A stretch of DNA of 64,000 nt from the NCBI RefSeq assembly GCF_012223425.1, contig NZ_CP038799.1, forward strand, positions 5,750,249 through 5,814,248, read 5' to 3'. The stretch is from Mycolicibacterium frederiksbergense (GTDB lineage: Bacteria > Actinomycetota > Actinomycetes > Mycobacteriales > Mycobacteriaceae). The position numbers and the translations under genes were made by a program. Numbering within the stretch: the stretch's first letter is position 1; every line of letters starts with the position of its first letter. Of the stretch, positions 18,260-27,255 are shown one piece after another. The notes beneath the pieces are model-generated. The model made no database searches. It saw only the letters and a list, made by a program, of their open reading frames with translations, and had not been told where the DNA came from.

Positions 18260-18538
18260 TACCTCACCATCCTCCGATACGGAGGCTTTCCCTGATCGCC
18301 GAGACACGACTCACAAGACCGGTTGCTCGCCATCTGGGCGATGGAAAGACCATCAGCGCAACGCAGTTCGAGTCGACTGGACGCAGATTAGCAACGCAGG
18401 ACACCCTTCGGGTGGCTACCTTCACCGCTATGATGCGTATCACTACTTTGGGTAGGCTAACCAATTCTTAGTCGAGTCCGTATTGTTCTTCAGGCGGCAC
18501 TCCCCGCCCGATCACCCCTCCCGCTAGGACCACACCCC
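18260..18538. promoter_or_regulatory. 279-bp divergent intergenic region of the glycan locus
   Basis: This separates the minus-strand operon from the flippase-NRPS gene and is AT-richer than its surroundings, especially 18420-18490. On the plus strand TTTGGGTAGGCTAACC (near 18446-18461) contains a TAGGCT that fits TANNNT, but it is about 80 bases from the ATG, so the fusion gene probably has a leader with AGGA near its start. No operator is recognisable. Confidence 0.4.
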
Positions 18539-21500
18539 ATGCCGATCTCTGGCGGCCCCGACGCCCTGCGCACGCAGCAAAATCCCCCTCCCCCCGCCCA
18601 ACTGGGGGCGCCGGTCACCGCGGTGACCGGCGGCGGACTCGGCATCGACATCGTCGCGGTGATGACATCGAGCGCAGCGACCGGCGTCCTGGGTTTCGTC
18701 TTCTGGACGGTCGCGGCGCGCGGCTATGACACCGCGGAGGTCGGCCGCGCGTCGGCCATCATCTCCTCGGCCACACTGATCGCCATCCTCGCCAACTTCA
18801 GCCTCGGCAGCCTCTACGAACGGTTCCTGCCCCTGGCCGGCGTCCGAACGCAACGCCTCGTGCGCGAGGGCACCGCATTCGTCGCCTGCGCCGCAGTATT
18901 GTTCGGCGTCATCTTCATCGGTGTCGGACCGCGGGCCCAGCTGTTCCCGAATCCGCTTGAGATGCTGCTCTTCCCATTGTTCGTCGCGGTACTGGCGATC
19001 TACGCGCTACAGGATCAGATCCTGATCGGACTGAGCCGGGCGCGCACGATCGCGATCAAGAACATCAGCCAGTCCACGGCGAAGCTGATCGTGATCACGG
19101 CACTCATCCCGCTGGCGACCGGTGCCGCGATCGTCTGGTCCTGGGTGCTGCCGGCCGCTGCCATCACGGCCATCATCGCGGTGGTCATCATCCGACGCGA
19201 AACCGGTGCCCGCACCGGGACGCCGAATCTGCCGGCCCGCCGCGAGCTGTTCACCTTCTTCGCCAGTTCCTATGCCATCAATGCCATCAACGTCATCGTC
19301 CCCCTCGTGGTGCCGCTCATCGTCGTCGCCCAACTGGGCACCGAGATGAACGCCTATTTCTCCATGTGCTGGCTGGTGGTCAACACCCTCGGGGCGCTGA
19401 TCGTGGCGACCTCGGCACCGTTCATCGCGGCGGCCTCCACGCCCGGTGCAGATGTGCGAGCCTGCACCAAGCGGTTCGTCCTGCTGTGTGGCGGGTCCGC
19501 GGTGGCGGGCTGCGTGACGCTGATACTGCTGGCCCCGTTCATCCTGGGCATTCTCGGTCCGCGCTACGCGGAGAACGGCACCACGCTGATCAGGATCATG
19601 GCACTGGTGCTGCCCGCCGTCGCACTGACCACGATCTATACCGCGTTGGCGCGGCTGCAACGCACACTGCGGCTGGCCGTCATCTCCCAGGTGCTGTTGG
19701 GCGTGCTGGTGGTCGTCGGTGTCATCCTCACCACGCCGCGGTGGGGTATCAACGCGGTGGGATACACCTACCTCACCGGTGAGCTGCTCATCACGCTGGT
19801 CGTCCTGCTGCCCACGGTGGGGCTGCTGCGCAAGGTTGCGGTGACGCCGCGTGGGCACACCCTGGACAGTCCGGTGCGGGCAATGGTGCGGCCCGATCTC
19901 TCGCATGTCGCGCCCATCGAATTCGACTCGGTGAGTCAGCGATTCGAGCAGATCTCCGAGCAGAAACAGCATCAGGTGGCGTTGCGCACCGAACAGGGAT
20001 CCATCAGCTACGGTGCACTGCGATCGGCCGCCGCGGAGTGGAGATCGGCGCTGTGCGGGCGCGACCAGGCCGCGTCGGCGGTGGCCATGGTGGGCGATCT
20101 GAACCCGCACACCGCCGCCGTGGTCCTCGGTAGTTTCGCCGCAGGCACACCGCTGGTCCCACTGGATCCCGCACTCCCACAGGACCGGATGACCCACATC
20201 TTCGGCGCCCTGCGCGAACAGGGCTACCGGCTCGACACGATTGTCATGGACGACGCCGGCAACGCGCTGGCGCACCAACTCGGCACGGACCACTCGGTGT
20301 GGCCGGCCGCCCAGCCGCCGCAGTCGGCCGTACCACCGACGGCCGCGCCGGCGCTCGGCCTGCAGACGGTGACCAGCATCCAGTTCACCTCCGGTTCCTC
20401 CGGTGAGCCCAAGGCCGTGCTGCACGTGCACGGAACCTGGTTGAGCGACTGGATTCTGCACCGCGACCGGTTCGGCATCGTCGAGGACAGCAAGGTCGCC
20501 CTGTGCATGCCGGTGAGCTTCGCGGCCGGGCTCAACGTGCTGGTAGGGGCCTTGCTGTCGGGTGCCGAGATCATCGCCATCGATCCCCGCAACTGCACCC
20601 CCGAATCGGCGATCGACCGGATCGTCGACACCGACATCGTGATGTGCACCCCGTCGTTCCTGCAATCGCTGACCGAGGCGGCAGGCGATCGCGTTCTGCA
20701 CCGGGTTCAGCGCATCGTCACCACCGGGGAACCCATCTACAGCAACGTGATCCGCCGGGCCCGAGCGCTCGCGCCCCATGCCGTGCTGACCAACTGGGCC
20801 GGCTCGTCGGAGACACTGGGCATCGCGCACTTCGACATCTGGCCGGGCGACGACATCCCGGCGGGCGTCATTCCGGCCGGTGTGGCGGTACCGCACAAGC
20901 AACTCCACATCGACGCTCACGGTCAGTTGACGGTCACCTCGCCGTACCTGGCCGCCGGCTACCTCAAGCCGGACAGCGCCTCGACGACCTTCACCGAGAA
21001 CCCGGACGGTAGCCGCACATTCGTCACCAACGATCGCGCCCGGATCACCGACGACGGTGTGCTCGTGGTACTCGGACGGGTCGATGCCGCGGTGAAGATC
21101 CGTGGGTACCTGGTCGAACCGGCCGAAGTGGAAGCCGCCCTGCTCGACTGCCCGGGGATCCGGGAGGCTCTGGTGGTCGCCGACCAATTCGCCGAGACAC
21201 CGGTCCTGACAGCCTATGTGGCACCCGATCCGGAGATCCGCAGCCCCGCGGTGGCCGATGTCCGTGCCCAACTGCACACCCGGCTGCCCGCCTGGATGGT
21301 CCCGACCCATGTCGTGATGCTGCAGGCGTTGCCCCGCAACGAACGCGGAAAGGTCGACCGCCGGGCTCTGCCCGCACCGACCCGCGGGCCGATCGTCCCG
21401 GCCGAACCGGGCCTGGAGACCGAGATCGCCGGCGCGTGGTCGGAGGTCCTGCGGTTGACCCAGGTCGGACGAGACGAGAATTTCTATGCGCTGGGCGGGG

Positions 21501-22402
21501 ATTCACTGAACGTCCAGCAGATGATCGGACTGGTCGGCGAGCGCCACCAGGTGCGGCTTGCCTCCTCGGATCTGGCCATCGCGCCGACGGTTGCGCAGTT
21601 CACCGAGGTGGTGGCGGGCCGCCTGGCCGGCGATGCCGTCGGCCGGGACAAGCGGATCGGGCCGACAACCGTGCTCCTGCGCCCGCCGACCGATAGCACC
21701 CGAAAGACGGTGTTCTGCTTCGCCGGTGCCGGCGCGTCGGCACTGTCGTTCGTACCGCTGACCGACCGCCTGGACCGGGACACCGCCGTCGTCGCCTTCC
21801 AGGCGCAAGGTCTGGAGAACCGGGCCTTCCCTGACTGGACGATCGCCCGCGCAGCACGGCGACATCTGCCGGATCTGTTGGCACTGCAGCCCGAGGGGCC
21901 CTATACCCTGACCGGACATTCACTGGGCGCTTTCATCGCGATGGATATCGCAAACCGGCTCACGGCGCTGGGCCATGAGGTCGAGCTCGTCACCCTGCTC
22001 GATCCCTTCCTGCCGCCGCGAACCGTCCGCGCGGCGCGACGTGACCTGCCCGACGTCGGATCGACGCTGCTGGAACAGCCACCGGCGGCCGCGGCCGTGT
22101 TGTGGCGCCAGCGGCTGTGGCTCCCGCTGGCCGGCATCATCGACGGCACTCCCGAGGAGAAGGTCGCCGCGCTGCGGGAGGTCGGGGTCCGAGTGGGCCG
22201 ACTGCATCGACCGAAACCCTATTCGGGCCGCACACTGCTGGTGCTCAGCAGCTTCAACCGCGATGACGACCGGGTATGGCCACAGGTGCTCACCGGCGAA
22301 CTCACCGTGCAGCGCATCAACTGCGACCATGACTCGGTGGTGCGCGAGCCGCACGTGGGCCGGGTCGTCGACATGATGACCAGCGAGCAGCACCGGCTCT
22401 GA
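18539..22402 (+). CDS. fusion of a Wzx/MOP-type flippase with an NRPS adenylation-carrier-thioesterase module
   Basis: 1287 aa in one uninterrupted frame. Residues about 30-430 are a polysaccharide-flippase-like domain with 12 or more helices (GVLGFVFWTVAARGYDTAEV, IVVAQLGTEMNAYFSMCW, TLIRIMALVLPAVALTTIY). Residues about 455-905 are an adenylation domain: A3 FTSGSSGEPKAV (from 616), A4 SFAAG (660-664; the usual FDxS Asp is Ala662), A5 NWAGSSE, A8 GRVDAAVKIRGYLVEPAEVE, A10 RNERGKVDR. A carrier domain follows with LGGDSL (phosphopantetheine Ser989), then a type I thioesterase with GHSLG (Ser1128), LLDPF and DHDSVV. There is no condensation domain. The module presumably activates one acid and the TE hydrolyses or transfers it, coupled to lipid-linked glycan translocation; that link is inference. 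It needs a PPTase. Convergent with 22471-24021. Confidence 0.92.
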   Translation: MPISGGPDALRTQQNPPPPAQLGAPVTAVTGGGLGIDIVAVMTSSAATGVLGFVFWTVAARGYDTAEVGRASAIISSATLIAILANFSLGSLYERFLPLAGVRTQRLVREGTAFVACAAVLFGVIFIGVGPRAQLFPNPLEMLLFPLFVAVLAIYALQDQILIGLSRARTIAIKNISQSTAKLIVITALIPLATGAAIVWSWVLPAAAITAIIAVVIIRRETGARTGTPNLPARRELFTFFASSYAINAINVIVPLVVPLIVVAQLGTEMNAYFSMCWLVVNTLGALIVATSAPFIAAASTPGADVRACTKRFVLLCGGSAVAGCVTLILLAPFILGILGPRYAENGTTLIRIMALVLPAVALTTIYTALARLQRTLRLAVISQVLLGVLVVVGVILTTPRWGINAVGYTYLTGELLITLVVLLPTVGLLRKVAVTPRGHTLDSPVRAMVRPDLSHVAPIEFDSVSQRFEQISEQKQHQVALRTEQGSISYGALRSAAAEWRSALCGRDQAASAVAMVGDLNPHTAAVVLGSFAAGTPLVPLDPALPQDRMTHIFGALREQGYRLDTIVMDDAGNALAHQLGTDHSVWPAAQPPQSAVPPTAAPALGLQTVTSIQFTSGSSGEPKAVLHVHGTWLSDWILHRDRFGIVEDSKVALCMPVSFAAGLNVLVGALLSGAEIIAIDPRNCTPESAIDRIVDTDIVMCTPSFLQSLTEAAGDRVLHRVQRIVTTGEPIYSNVIRRARALAPHAVLTNWAGSSETLGIAHFDIWPGDDIPAGVIPAGVAVPHKQLHIDAHGQLTVTSPYLAAGYLKPDSASTTFTENPDGSRTFVTNDRARITDDGVLVVLGRVDAAVKIRGYLVEPAEVEAALLDCPGIREALVVADQFAETPVLTAYVAPDPEIRSPAVADVRAQLHTRLPAWMVPTHVVMLQALPRNERGKVDRRALPAPTRGPIVPAEPGLETEIAGAWSEVLRLTQVGRDENFYALGGDSLNVQQMIGLVGERHQVRLASSDLAIAPTVAQFTEVVAGRLAGDAVGRDKRIGPTTVLLRPPTDSTRKTVFCFAGAGASALSFVPLTDRLDRDTAVVAFQAQGLENRAFPDWTIARAARRHLPDLLALQPEGPYTLTGHSLGAFIAMDIANRLTALGHEVELVTLLDPFLPPRTVRAARRDLPDVGSTLLEQPPAAAAVLWRQRLWLPLAGIIDGTPEEKVAALREVGVRVGRLHRPKPYSGRTLLVLSSFNRDDDRVWPQVLTGELTVQRINCDHDSVVREPHVGRVVDMMTSEQHRL

Positions 22403-22425
22403 TCGCTGCGGGTCCCCGGAACGAG

Positions 22426-22455
22426 GTACGGCCCCCTCGGGAGAGGGGGCCGTAC
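22426..22455. terminator. bidirectional hairpin terminator
   Basis: A perfect 13-bp inverted repeat (GTACGGCCCCCTC / GAGGGGGCCGTAC) with a GGGA loop sits in the 68 bases between the two convergent stops at 22402 and 22471. There is no U-tract, as is common in mycobacteria. Confidence 0.8.
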
Positions 22456-22470
22456 TGCGGTCAGCGGAGA

Positions 22471-24021
22471 CTAGTCGCTGCTGCTGCTACCGGAGTTGCC
22501 CGAGGAGCTGCTGCCGGACTTCCTGTCCGAGCCGGTGCTACTGGACGCGCTGTCGGCCTTCTTGTCCGACTTGTCGGCCTTGCTGTCGGCCTTGGTGTCG
22601 GCCTTGCTGTCGGCCTTGCTGTCGGCCTTGCTGTCGGCCTTGCTGTCGGCCTTGCTGTCGGCCTTGCTGTCGGCCTTGCTGTCGTCCTTGGCGTCGGTCT
22701 CCGTGTCGGTCGTCCCGGGAGTGGTCTCCGTGCCGACCGGCTCGACCGCGGTGTCGGCCGGAGACTCGACTGCCGTCTCGGCCTCATCCTCGGTGCTGAC
22801 GTCCTCGGTGCTGACGTCCTCGGTGACGACATCCTCGGTGCTGGCGTCCTCGGTGACCTCGCCCTCGGAAACCACGGTCTCCTCGGTTGTTTCGGCCGAT
22901 TCCTCGGTCTCGGTGCTCGCTGCCATCGACTCCACCGGGGTGGCCCCGCCGGTGGCCGTCTCGACGCTCAGTGTCACCAGATCGGAGTCGGCGACGGTAT
23001 CGGTCGACGACACCTTGGCCAACGTCGCGGTGGGTTCCTCGACCGTCTGTGTCGTCTTCGGGATCAGGCCCAGCGCCTTGGCGATCAGCGTCGGGTACTG
23101 CACCAGGAAGGAGTCGATGGGCCCGCCCGCGGTGAGGATGCCCGGAAAGAACGCCCACTCGTCGGCGATGCTCGGGCGATACCCGTTGAGGAACGCGTTC
23201 AACACCTTCGCCGGCAGGTTGACCATGTGGCTGACAGCCGTCACCACATCACCGGCCTGCGTCGCCACGTGGATCTCGTCGAGGCTGTCGGTGAACCGGA
23301 AGATGGCGCTCACAAAGGGAACCAGAATGGCGTGCGGGTAGCCGGCGAGCGTGGTGTCACCGACGAGCAGAGCATCCAGGATGGCACCGATGGCCGGTCC
23401 GCCGACGTCACGGGCGACCTGTCCCGGAACGGCGAAGCTCGGGTACAGCGGCCAGCCCGCCGCGCCGAGCCCGAAGATGAACCAGTCGTTGATATGAGCG
23501 AACGCCTCGGTGAAATGGCCGGCCAGCAGCTCGGCCTGCGCGCGCTCCATCACGCCGGGCAGCAGCTCGTTATGGGCCGCCCAACCCGCCTGCGACTGCT
23601 CGTACCCCAGTCGCAGGGTCTCCTGATGCTCGGCCAACCGGTCCTGCAGCTGCTGTGCGACGGTCTCCGGCCGGAACAGGATGACCGCGAGCTCGCGCTG
23701 GAGTTCCTCATTGCCCAGGATCGCAGACAGGTTCGGCAGCAGGGTGGCGTTGATCTCGCCGCCCCGGGCGCTCAGGTTCTTGAACGTGTTCGAGACCGTG
23801 CCGTACAGCACCGCGAACGGGTTCTCGAAGGCAGCAAGCTCGACCGCGCGTTGCTGAGCGATCTCCAGTGCCGGCAGGTTGGATGCGACAGGCGCCGCGG
23901 CGATGACCGACGCGCCTGTCATCGCCACCGATGCGAGTATCAACCTCTTCTTGAGAGGTGCGGATGACGAAGGTGCAGACCAGAAGTCGCGCCCCGAGTC
24001 CGCGTGAACAGCGAGTGACAC
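22471..24021 (-). CDS. exported protein with acidic linker and (SKAD)n repeat tail
   Basis: 516 aa from a GTG behind AGGAG (4-base spacer). A long n-region precedes LKKRLILASVAMTGASVIAAAP, a signal peptide cut near residue 47. Residues about 48-320 form an alpha-helical globular domain (ENPFAVLYGTVSNTFKNL, HINDWFIFGLGAAGWPLYP, YPHAILVPFVSAIFRFTDSL), of a style common in uncharacterised mycobacterial exported proteins. Residues about 335-445 are a Ser/Thr/Glu-rich linker (TEDVSTEDVSTED). The tail holds nine four-residue SKAD/TKAD units and then a Ser/Gly-rich end. No enzyme motif is visible. The tail may span the cell wall. It lies 265 bases after the fkbM stop; that gap (24022-24286) is AT-rich and otherwise empty. 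Confidence 0.85.
   Translation of the reverse strand: MSLAVHADSGRDFWSAPSSSAPLKKRLILASVAMTGASVIAAAPVASNLPALEIAQQRAVELAAFENPFAVLYGTVSNTFKNLSARGGEINATLLPNLSAILGNEELQRELAVILFRPETVAQQLQDRLAEHQETLRLGYEQSQAGWAAHNELLPGVMERAQAELLAGHFTEAFAHINDWFIFGLGAAGWPLYPSFAVPGQVARDVGGPAIGAILDALLVGDTTLAGYPHAILVPFVSAIFRFTDSLDEIHVATQAGDVVTAVSHMVNLPAKVLNAFLNGYRPSIADEWAFFPGILTAGGPIDSFLVQYPTLIAKALGLIPKTTQTVEEPTATLAKVSSTDTVADSDLVTLSVETATGGATPVESMAASTETEESAETTEETVVSEGEVTEDASTEDVVTEDVSTEDVSTEDEAETAVESPADTAVEPVGTETTPGTTDTETDAKDDSKADSKADSKADSKADSKADSKADSKADTKADSKADKSDKKADSASSSTGSDRKSGSSSSGNSGSSSSD
22573..22680. repeat. nine 12-bp tandem repeats (unit GTCGGCCTTGCT)
   Basis: Nine head-to-tail copies, in frame with the exported protein, encode (SKAD)7-TKAD-SKAD. 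One copy differs at a single base (GGT for GCT), and a tenth degenerate copy follows at 22681. The near identity at DNA level suggests recent slippage expansion, so copy number probably varies between strains. Confidence 0.95.
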
Positions 24022-24286
24022 GGTTCTCCTAAATTGATTTGATGGGTGATCAGCCAGATGTGGCTGTCGCGAATGTTATTGCAGCGCAGCGTGGTTAACA
24101 ATGCCTACCGCCGCACGCCGGCGACTTTGCTGAAAGCTCTTTCAGGAAGCACAATTACGCACACCGCAGACACACTTCACGGATAGACACCGGGAGCGCG
24201 CTCCTACCCGGCGTCGGCCGCTAGGGCCGATACCCGTTGTACAAAAACGCGCTTCGTAGTCAGTACGGCACGCCTGAGAAGGGGCG

Positions 24287-25147
24287 TCACCGAGTGAGTT
24301 GGACCGCGCTGAACTGTTCCAGCACAGCACAGTCGAAGAGCATCAGGGTTTCGTCCCGAATGAGGGTATCCATCTTCTTTCCGGCCACCGCCTCATAGAG
24401 CGGCGCAAGGCCACCCGAACCCGGCAGCATCCAGTCGTGGGGCTCGATCATGATGCAGGCGAAGGACGAGACGGCACCCGGGGACGCCCGGCAGACCTCT
24501 GATTCCGCGCCTTCGATATCGAGCTTCACGATGAGCGGTGCGGCATCCGGGATTTCGGCGATCAGCGTCTCCATGGTGACCGAGGCCGTGGTGCCGTCAT
24601 CGGTCACCCGGTTGGCCCAGGATCCCTCCTCCCGCGTGGTCAGGTCGACACCGTTCTCGTGGCTCCACACCGCCGCATGGACGGGCCGGATCCGAGGATT
24701 TCCCGCGCAGTTGCGTTCGATCAGATCGATGCAGTTGCGGTCTGGCTCCACCGCGAGGATGACGGCTTCCGGGAACTTTTCGGCCAGATACAACGCGGAG
24801 TAGCCGACATTCGCCCCGGCATCGATGATCAGCGGGACCTTTCCGGCCTGCCGCATCTGCGCCGCCACCGCATTCAGCCGCTCCATCCAGAACGGGCGGG
24901 CGTCATACTCGCGTTCGGTGAAGATCTGAGCGAGCACGAACGGGTCGCTGTCCAGCGGGCGCACCGCCAGGCGATGCGTACCGCAGCTGACCGTGATGGG
25001 TTTGGCCATTCCGAGCGAGCGCCGCGCGACGAGGTTGAGTGCGTTCAGGGCGCCGATGCTCTGAGCGAGTGACATTGTGTGGCCCAGCTTCTCGCGCAGT
25101 TCTTTCACCCCGGGTCGCTTCGCTCCTGCCCGACGAAGCGCGCTCAT
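24287..25147 (-). CDS. FkbM family methyltransferase
   Basis: 286 aa SAM-dependent methyltransferase. Motif I is IIDAGANVGYSALYLAEKFP, motif II AVEPDRNC, and VKLDIEGAE is the FkbM signature; IMIEPHDWMLPG is near the C-terminus. FkbM enzymes O-methylate sugars or lipids, and mycobacterial relatives methylate glycolipid sugars, which fits the surrounding glycosyltransferases. The ATG overlaps the GT2 stop (ATGA, 25144-25147), so the two are coupled. Acceptor unknown. Confidence 0.9.
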   Translation of the reverse strand: MSALRRAGAKRPGVKELREKLGHTMSLAQSIGALNALNLVARRSLGMAKPITVSCGTHRLAVRPLDSDPFVLAQIFTEREYDARPFWMERLNAVAAQMRQAGKVPLIIDAGANVGYSALYLAEKFPEAVILAVEPDRNCIDLIERNCAGNPRIRPVHAAVWSHENGVDLTTREEGSWANRVTDDGTTASVTMETLIAEIPDAAPLIVKLDIEGAESEVCRASPGAVSSFACIMIEPHDWMLPGSGGLAPLYEAVAGKKMDTLIRDETLMLFDCAVLEQFSAVQLTR

Positions 25148-26043
25148 CGCGATGTCGCCGGCGCTTTTGCCGACGCGGTGGCGGCACGATGCAGTCGGCG
25201 TTCGCGACCGATGGTGCGCAGTACCCGCAGACCGTCGGTGACGGCGTTGAGGTTGCTGCGCCCGTAGATGCGTTTGCCCTCAAAACTGCTGACCTCTTTG
25301 ATCTTCAGTCCGTTGCGGGCCACGCGGACATTGATGACGGTCTCGATTTCAAACCCGTCACCCCATTGCGCTTCCTGGACATCCGTAGGCGGCAGATCGA
25401 GCACTGTGAGGTGCCGGCGCCAGAAGGCGTTGTACCCGTAGCAAAGATCGGTGAATCGCGTGGCAAACAGTTGGTTCACCAGCCAGTTGAGCCCCTTGTT
25501 GCCGACCCTGCGGAGCTGAGTGATGTCGTCGCTGCCACCGGAGCTCGTGAAGCGGCTGCCTTTTGCGAAGTCGGCACCCGACTCCAGGGCCGCGACGAAG
25601 TCCGGGATCTCGGCCGGGTCGGTCGACCCGTCGGCGTCGATCATCACCACGATGTCGCAGGCGCTGACCTCGAAGGCACATGCCAGCGCATTGCCCTTGC
25701 CGCGCCGAGATTGGTTGATGATCAGCGCATCCGGCCACAGCTGACGGGCAACCTCGATCGTGTTGTCCACCGACGCGCCGTCGACGACGATGATCTGGTC
25801 GACCGGAGGCATCCGTTTTGCGACATAGGGCAGGTTTCGCGCTTCGTTGCGGGTCGGGATCACGACGGTCACGGTCGGCCGACCCACGCCGTCCGCGGCA
25901 TCGGCGACATCACTCTCACGCAAGCGAGCACCGTTCCCGCGATGAGCGTCATGTTTGCTGGAGACGGTATCGACCGCGATGTCGATTGTCTTCGACATTC
26001 GCTCCACACCCGTACCCTCCACGGTATCTGTCAAGGGAGTCAT
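25144..26043 (-). CDS. GT2 glycosyltransferase, dolichol-phosphate-mannose-synthase-like
   Basis: 299 aa. The N-terminus is polar; the catalytic core starts at PTVTVVIPTRNEARNLPYV, with IIVVDGASVDNT, SRRGKGNALACAF and the DXD region VVMIDADGSTDP, then GSRFTSSGG and DLCYGYNAFWRR. This is the DPM1/polyprenyl-phosphate glycosyltransferase pattern without C-terminal membrane helices. It may make a polyprenyl-phosphate sugar donor or transfer a sugar to a lipid carrier. The start at 26043 has AAAGG close by; an ATG at 25998 behind GGAG would remove 15 residues and is equally possible. The 218 AT-rich bases upstream (26044-26261) probably hold its promoter and contain no gene. Confidence 0.88.
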   Translation of the reverse strand: MTPLTDTVEGTGVERMSKTIDIAVDTVSSKHDAHRGNGARLRESDVADAADGVGRPTVTVVIPTRNEARNLPYVAKRMPPVDQIIVVDGASVDNTIEVARQLWPDALIINQSRRGKGNALACAFEVSACDIVVMIDADGSTDPAEIPDFVAALESGADFAKGSRFTSSGGSDDITQLRRVGNKGLNWLVNQLFATRFTDLCYGYNAFWRRHLTVLDLPPTDVQEAQWGDGFEIETVINVRVARNGLKIKEVSSFEGKRIYGRSNLNAVTDGLRVLRTIGRERRLHRAATASAKAPATSR

Positions 26044-26261
26044 TACCTTTCAGGACTGGAAGGCACCGGGTATGCGATCGCGGACACGCGTCCACGTGCG
26101 GCCTGCCGCTGGTGAGTTTGATTGCGAGAATGACGTTAGCGAGAATTCACAGATAATTGGCAGCTACGTAGAAGGCTATGACGCAGCCCACACCCCGGGC
26201 GCCGTTCGTCGGAGTACGAAATCGTCTGTGCAGCAAAGGATCAGATGAAATCAAATCTGCG

Positions 26262-27242
26262 CTAGTTTGAATTCATCTCTGGGATAGCAAGATTGCCAAT
26301 GACACCGAAGTGGTCGGATCCGGGTACGTCGAACCGCTCGAACGACTCCGGCACCGGGCCACGGGCCAGGATGCGATCGATGGCGAGCAGCGGCGGAATG
26401 ACGCGGCCGGCGGGGAAGGTGGGAACGACCCCGGCGCCGACATACTCGGCGGCGTCGACCAACGGCGCGGTGCCGGACCGTGTCGAGTTCGCGAGGAGCT
26501 CGCGGTACTGACGGTGGTCATAGGTCGAGTTGAAATCCGCGCCGACAATCATCGGGTGGCGCTCGGCTTCGAAGATCGGCCGCAGCCGTTTCAACTCGTA
26601 CACCCACTTCCAGGCCGGCTCGGGATACGGCGGTAGCGGATGCAACGCGTACACCGCGGTCGGGACCGTGCCCGGGATCCCCGCAACGGCTCGCAGATTG
26701 TTGAGCACGAACCCGTCCAGCTGGCCGCAATCGCGCAGCGGGAAGCGCGAGTAGATTCCGGCACCGCCGCCGCCGGCGCGCGGGCGTGCACACGAATGGG
26801 GCAACACGTCGGCGATGCCCGCGGCCGCCAACCGGGCCACCGCAGGTTGCGTCAGTTCGATCACGGTCAACAGATCGACACTCCGGCTGCGCACCGAGCG
26901 CACCAACGCCCCGAGATCCGCTTCGCCGAGCCGAATGTTGGCCTGCATGACCCGCACCGACCCCGCCGACGGTTGCGCCACCGCACCACCGAGGTAGAGC
27001 GGCACCTGAGTCCCCACACCGACGATCACCACGACCGACGCCATCACGGCGGGCCACCGATGGCGACCGAGCAACAGCAGCACCAGCGCGAGCGCCGAGG
27101 CGATGGCGCCCAACGGGGTGAACGCCGCGATCCAGGCGACCGCGGTACTGGTCACTCCGACGAAATGCGCGCCAATGCCCGCGGCGCCGCACGTCAGCAG
27201 CAGGCCACCGAGCACACCGATCACCACACGGGAACGAGGCAC
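26262..27242 (-). CDS. membrane-anchored endonuclease/exonuclease/phosphatase (EEP) family protein
   Basis: 326 aa. Three hydrophobic helices (VVIGVLGGLLLTCGAAGIG, AVAWIAAFTPLGAIASALAL, WPAVMASVVVIVGVGTQVPLYL) precede an extracytoplasmic EEP domain with VRVMQANIR, LLTVIELTQ (metal-binding Glu), MIVGADFNSTYDH (catalytic Asp-x-Asn) and GSDHFGVIGNL (Asp-His). Family members hydrolyse phosphodiesters of nucleic acids, inositol phosphates or sphingomyelin-like lipids; an exported form suggests a lipid or extracellular substrate. The GTG at 27242 is 13 bases after the preceding stop. Likely co-transcribed with the TIM-barrel gene. Confidence 0.85.
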   Translation of the reverse strand: MPRSRVVIGVLGGLLLTCGAAGIGAHFVGVTSTAVAWIAAFTPLGAIASALALVLLLLGRHRWPAVMASVVVIVGVGTQVPLYLGGAVAQPSAGSVRVMQANIRLGEADLGALVRSVRSRSVDLLTVIELTQPAVARLAAAGIADVLPHSCARPRAGGGGAGIYSRFPLRDCGQLDGFVLNNLRAVAGIPGTVPTAVYALHPLPPYPEPAWKWVYELKRLRPIFEAERHPMIVGADFNSTYDHRQYRELLANSTRSGTAPLVDAAEYVGAGVVPTFPAGRVIPPLLAIDRILARGPVPESFERFDVPGSDHFGVIGNLAIPEMNSN

Positions 27243-27255
27243 CTTCGACAGGGTG

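Noticed and set aside
19007..21310. A 767-codon open frame on the minus strand opposite the flippase-NRPS gene
   Set aside because: Arginine/glutamine/histidine-rich antisense shadow; the plus strand has full NRPS motifs across the same bases.
22573..22680. Short regular repeats as a CRISPR array
   Set aside because: Units are 12 bp, contiguous without spacers and in frame with a protein.
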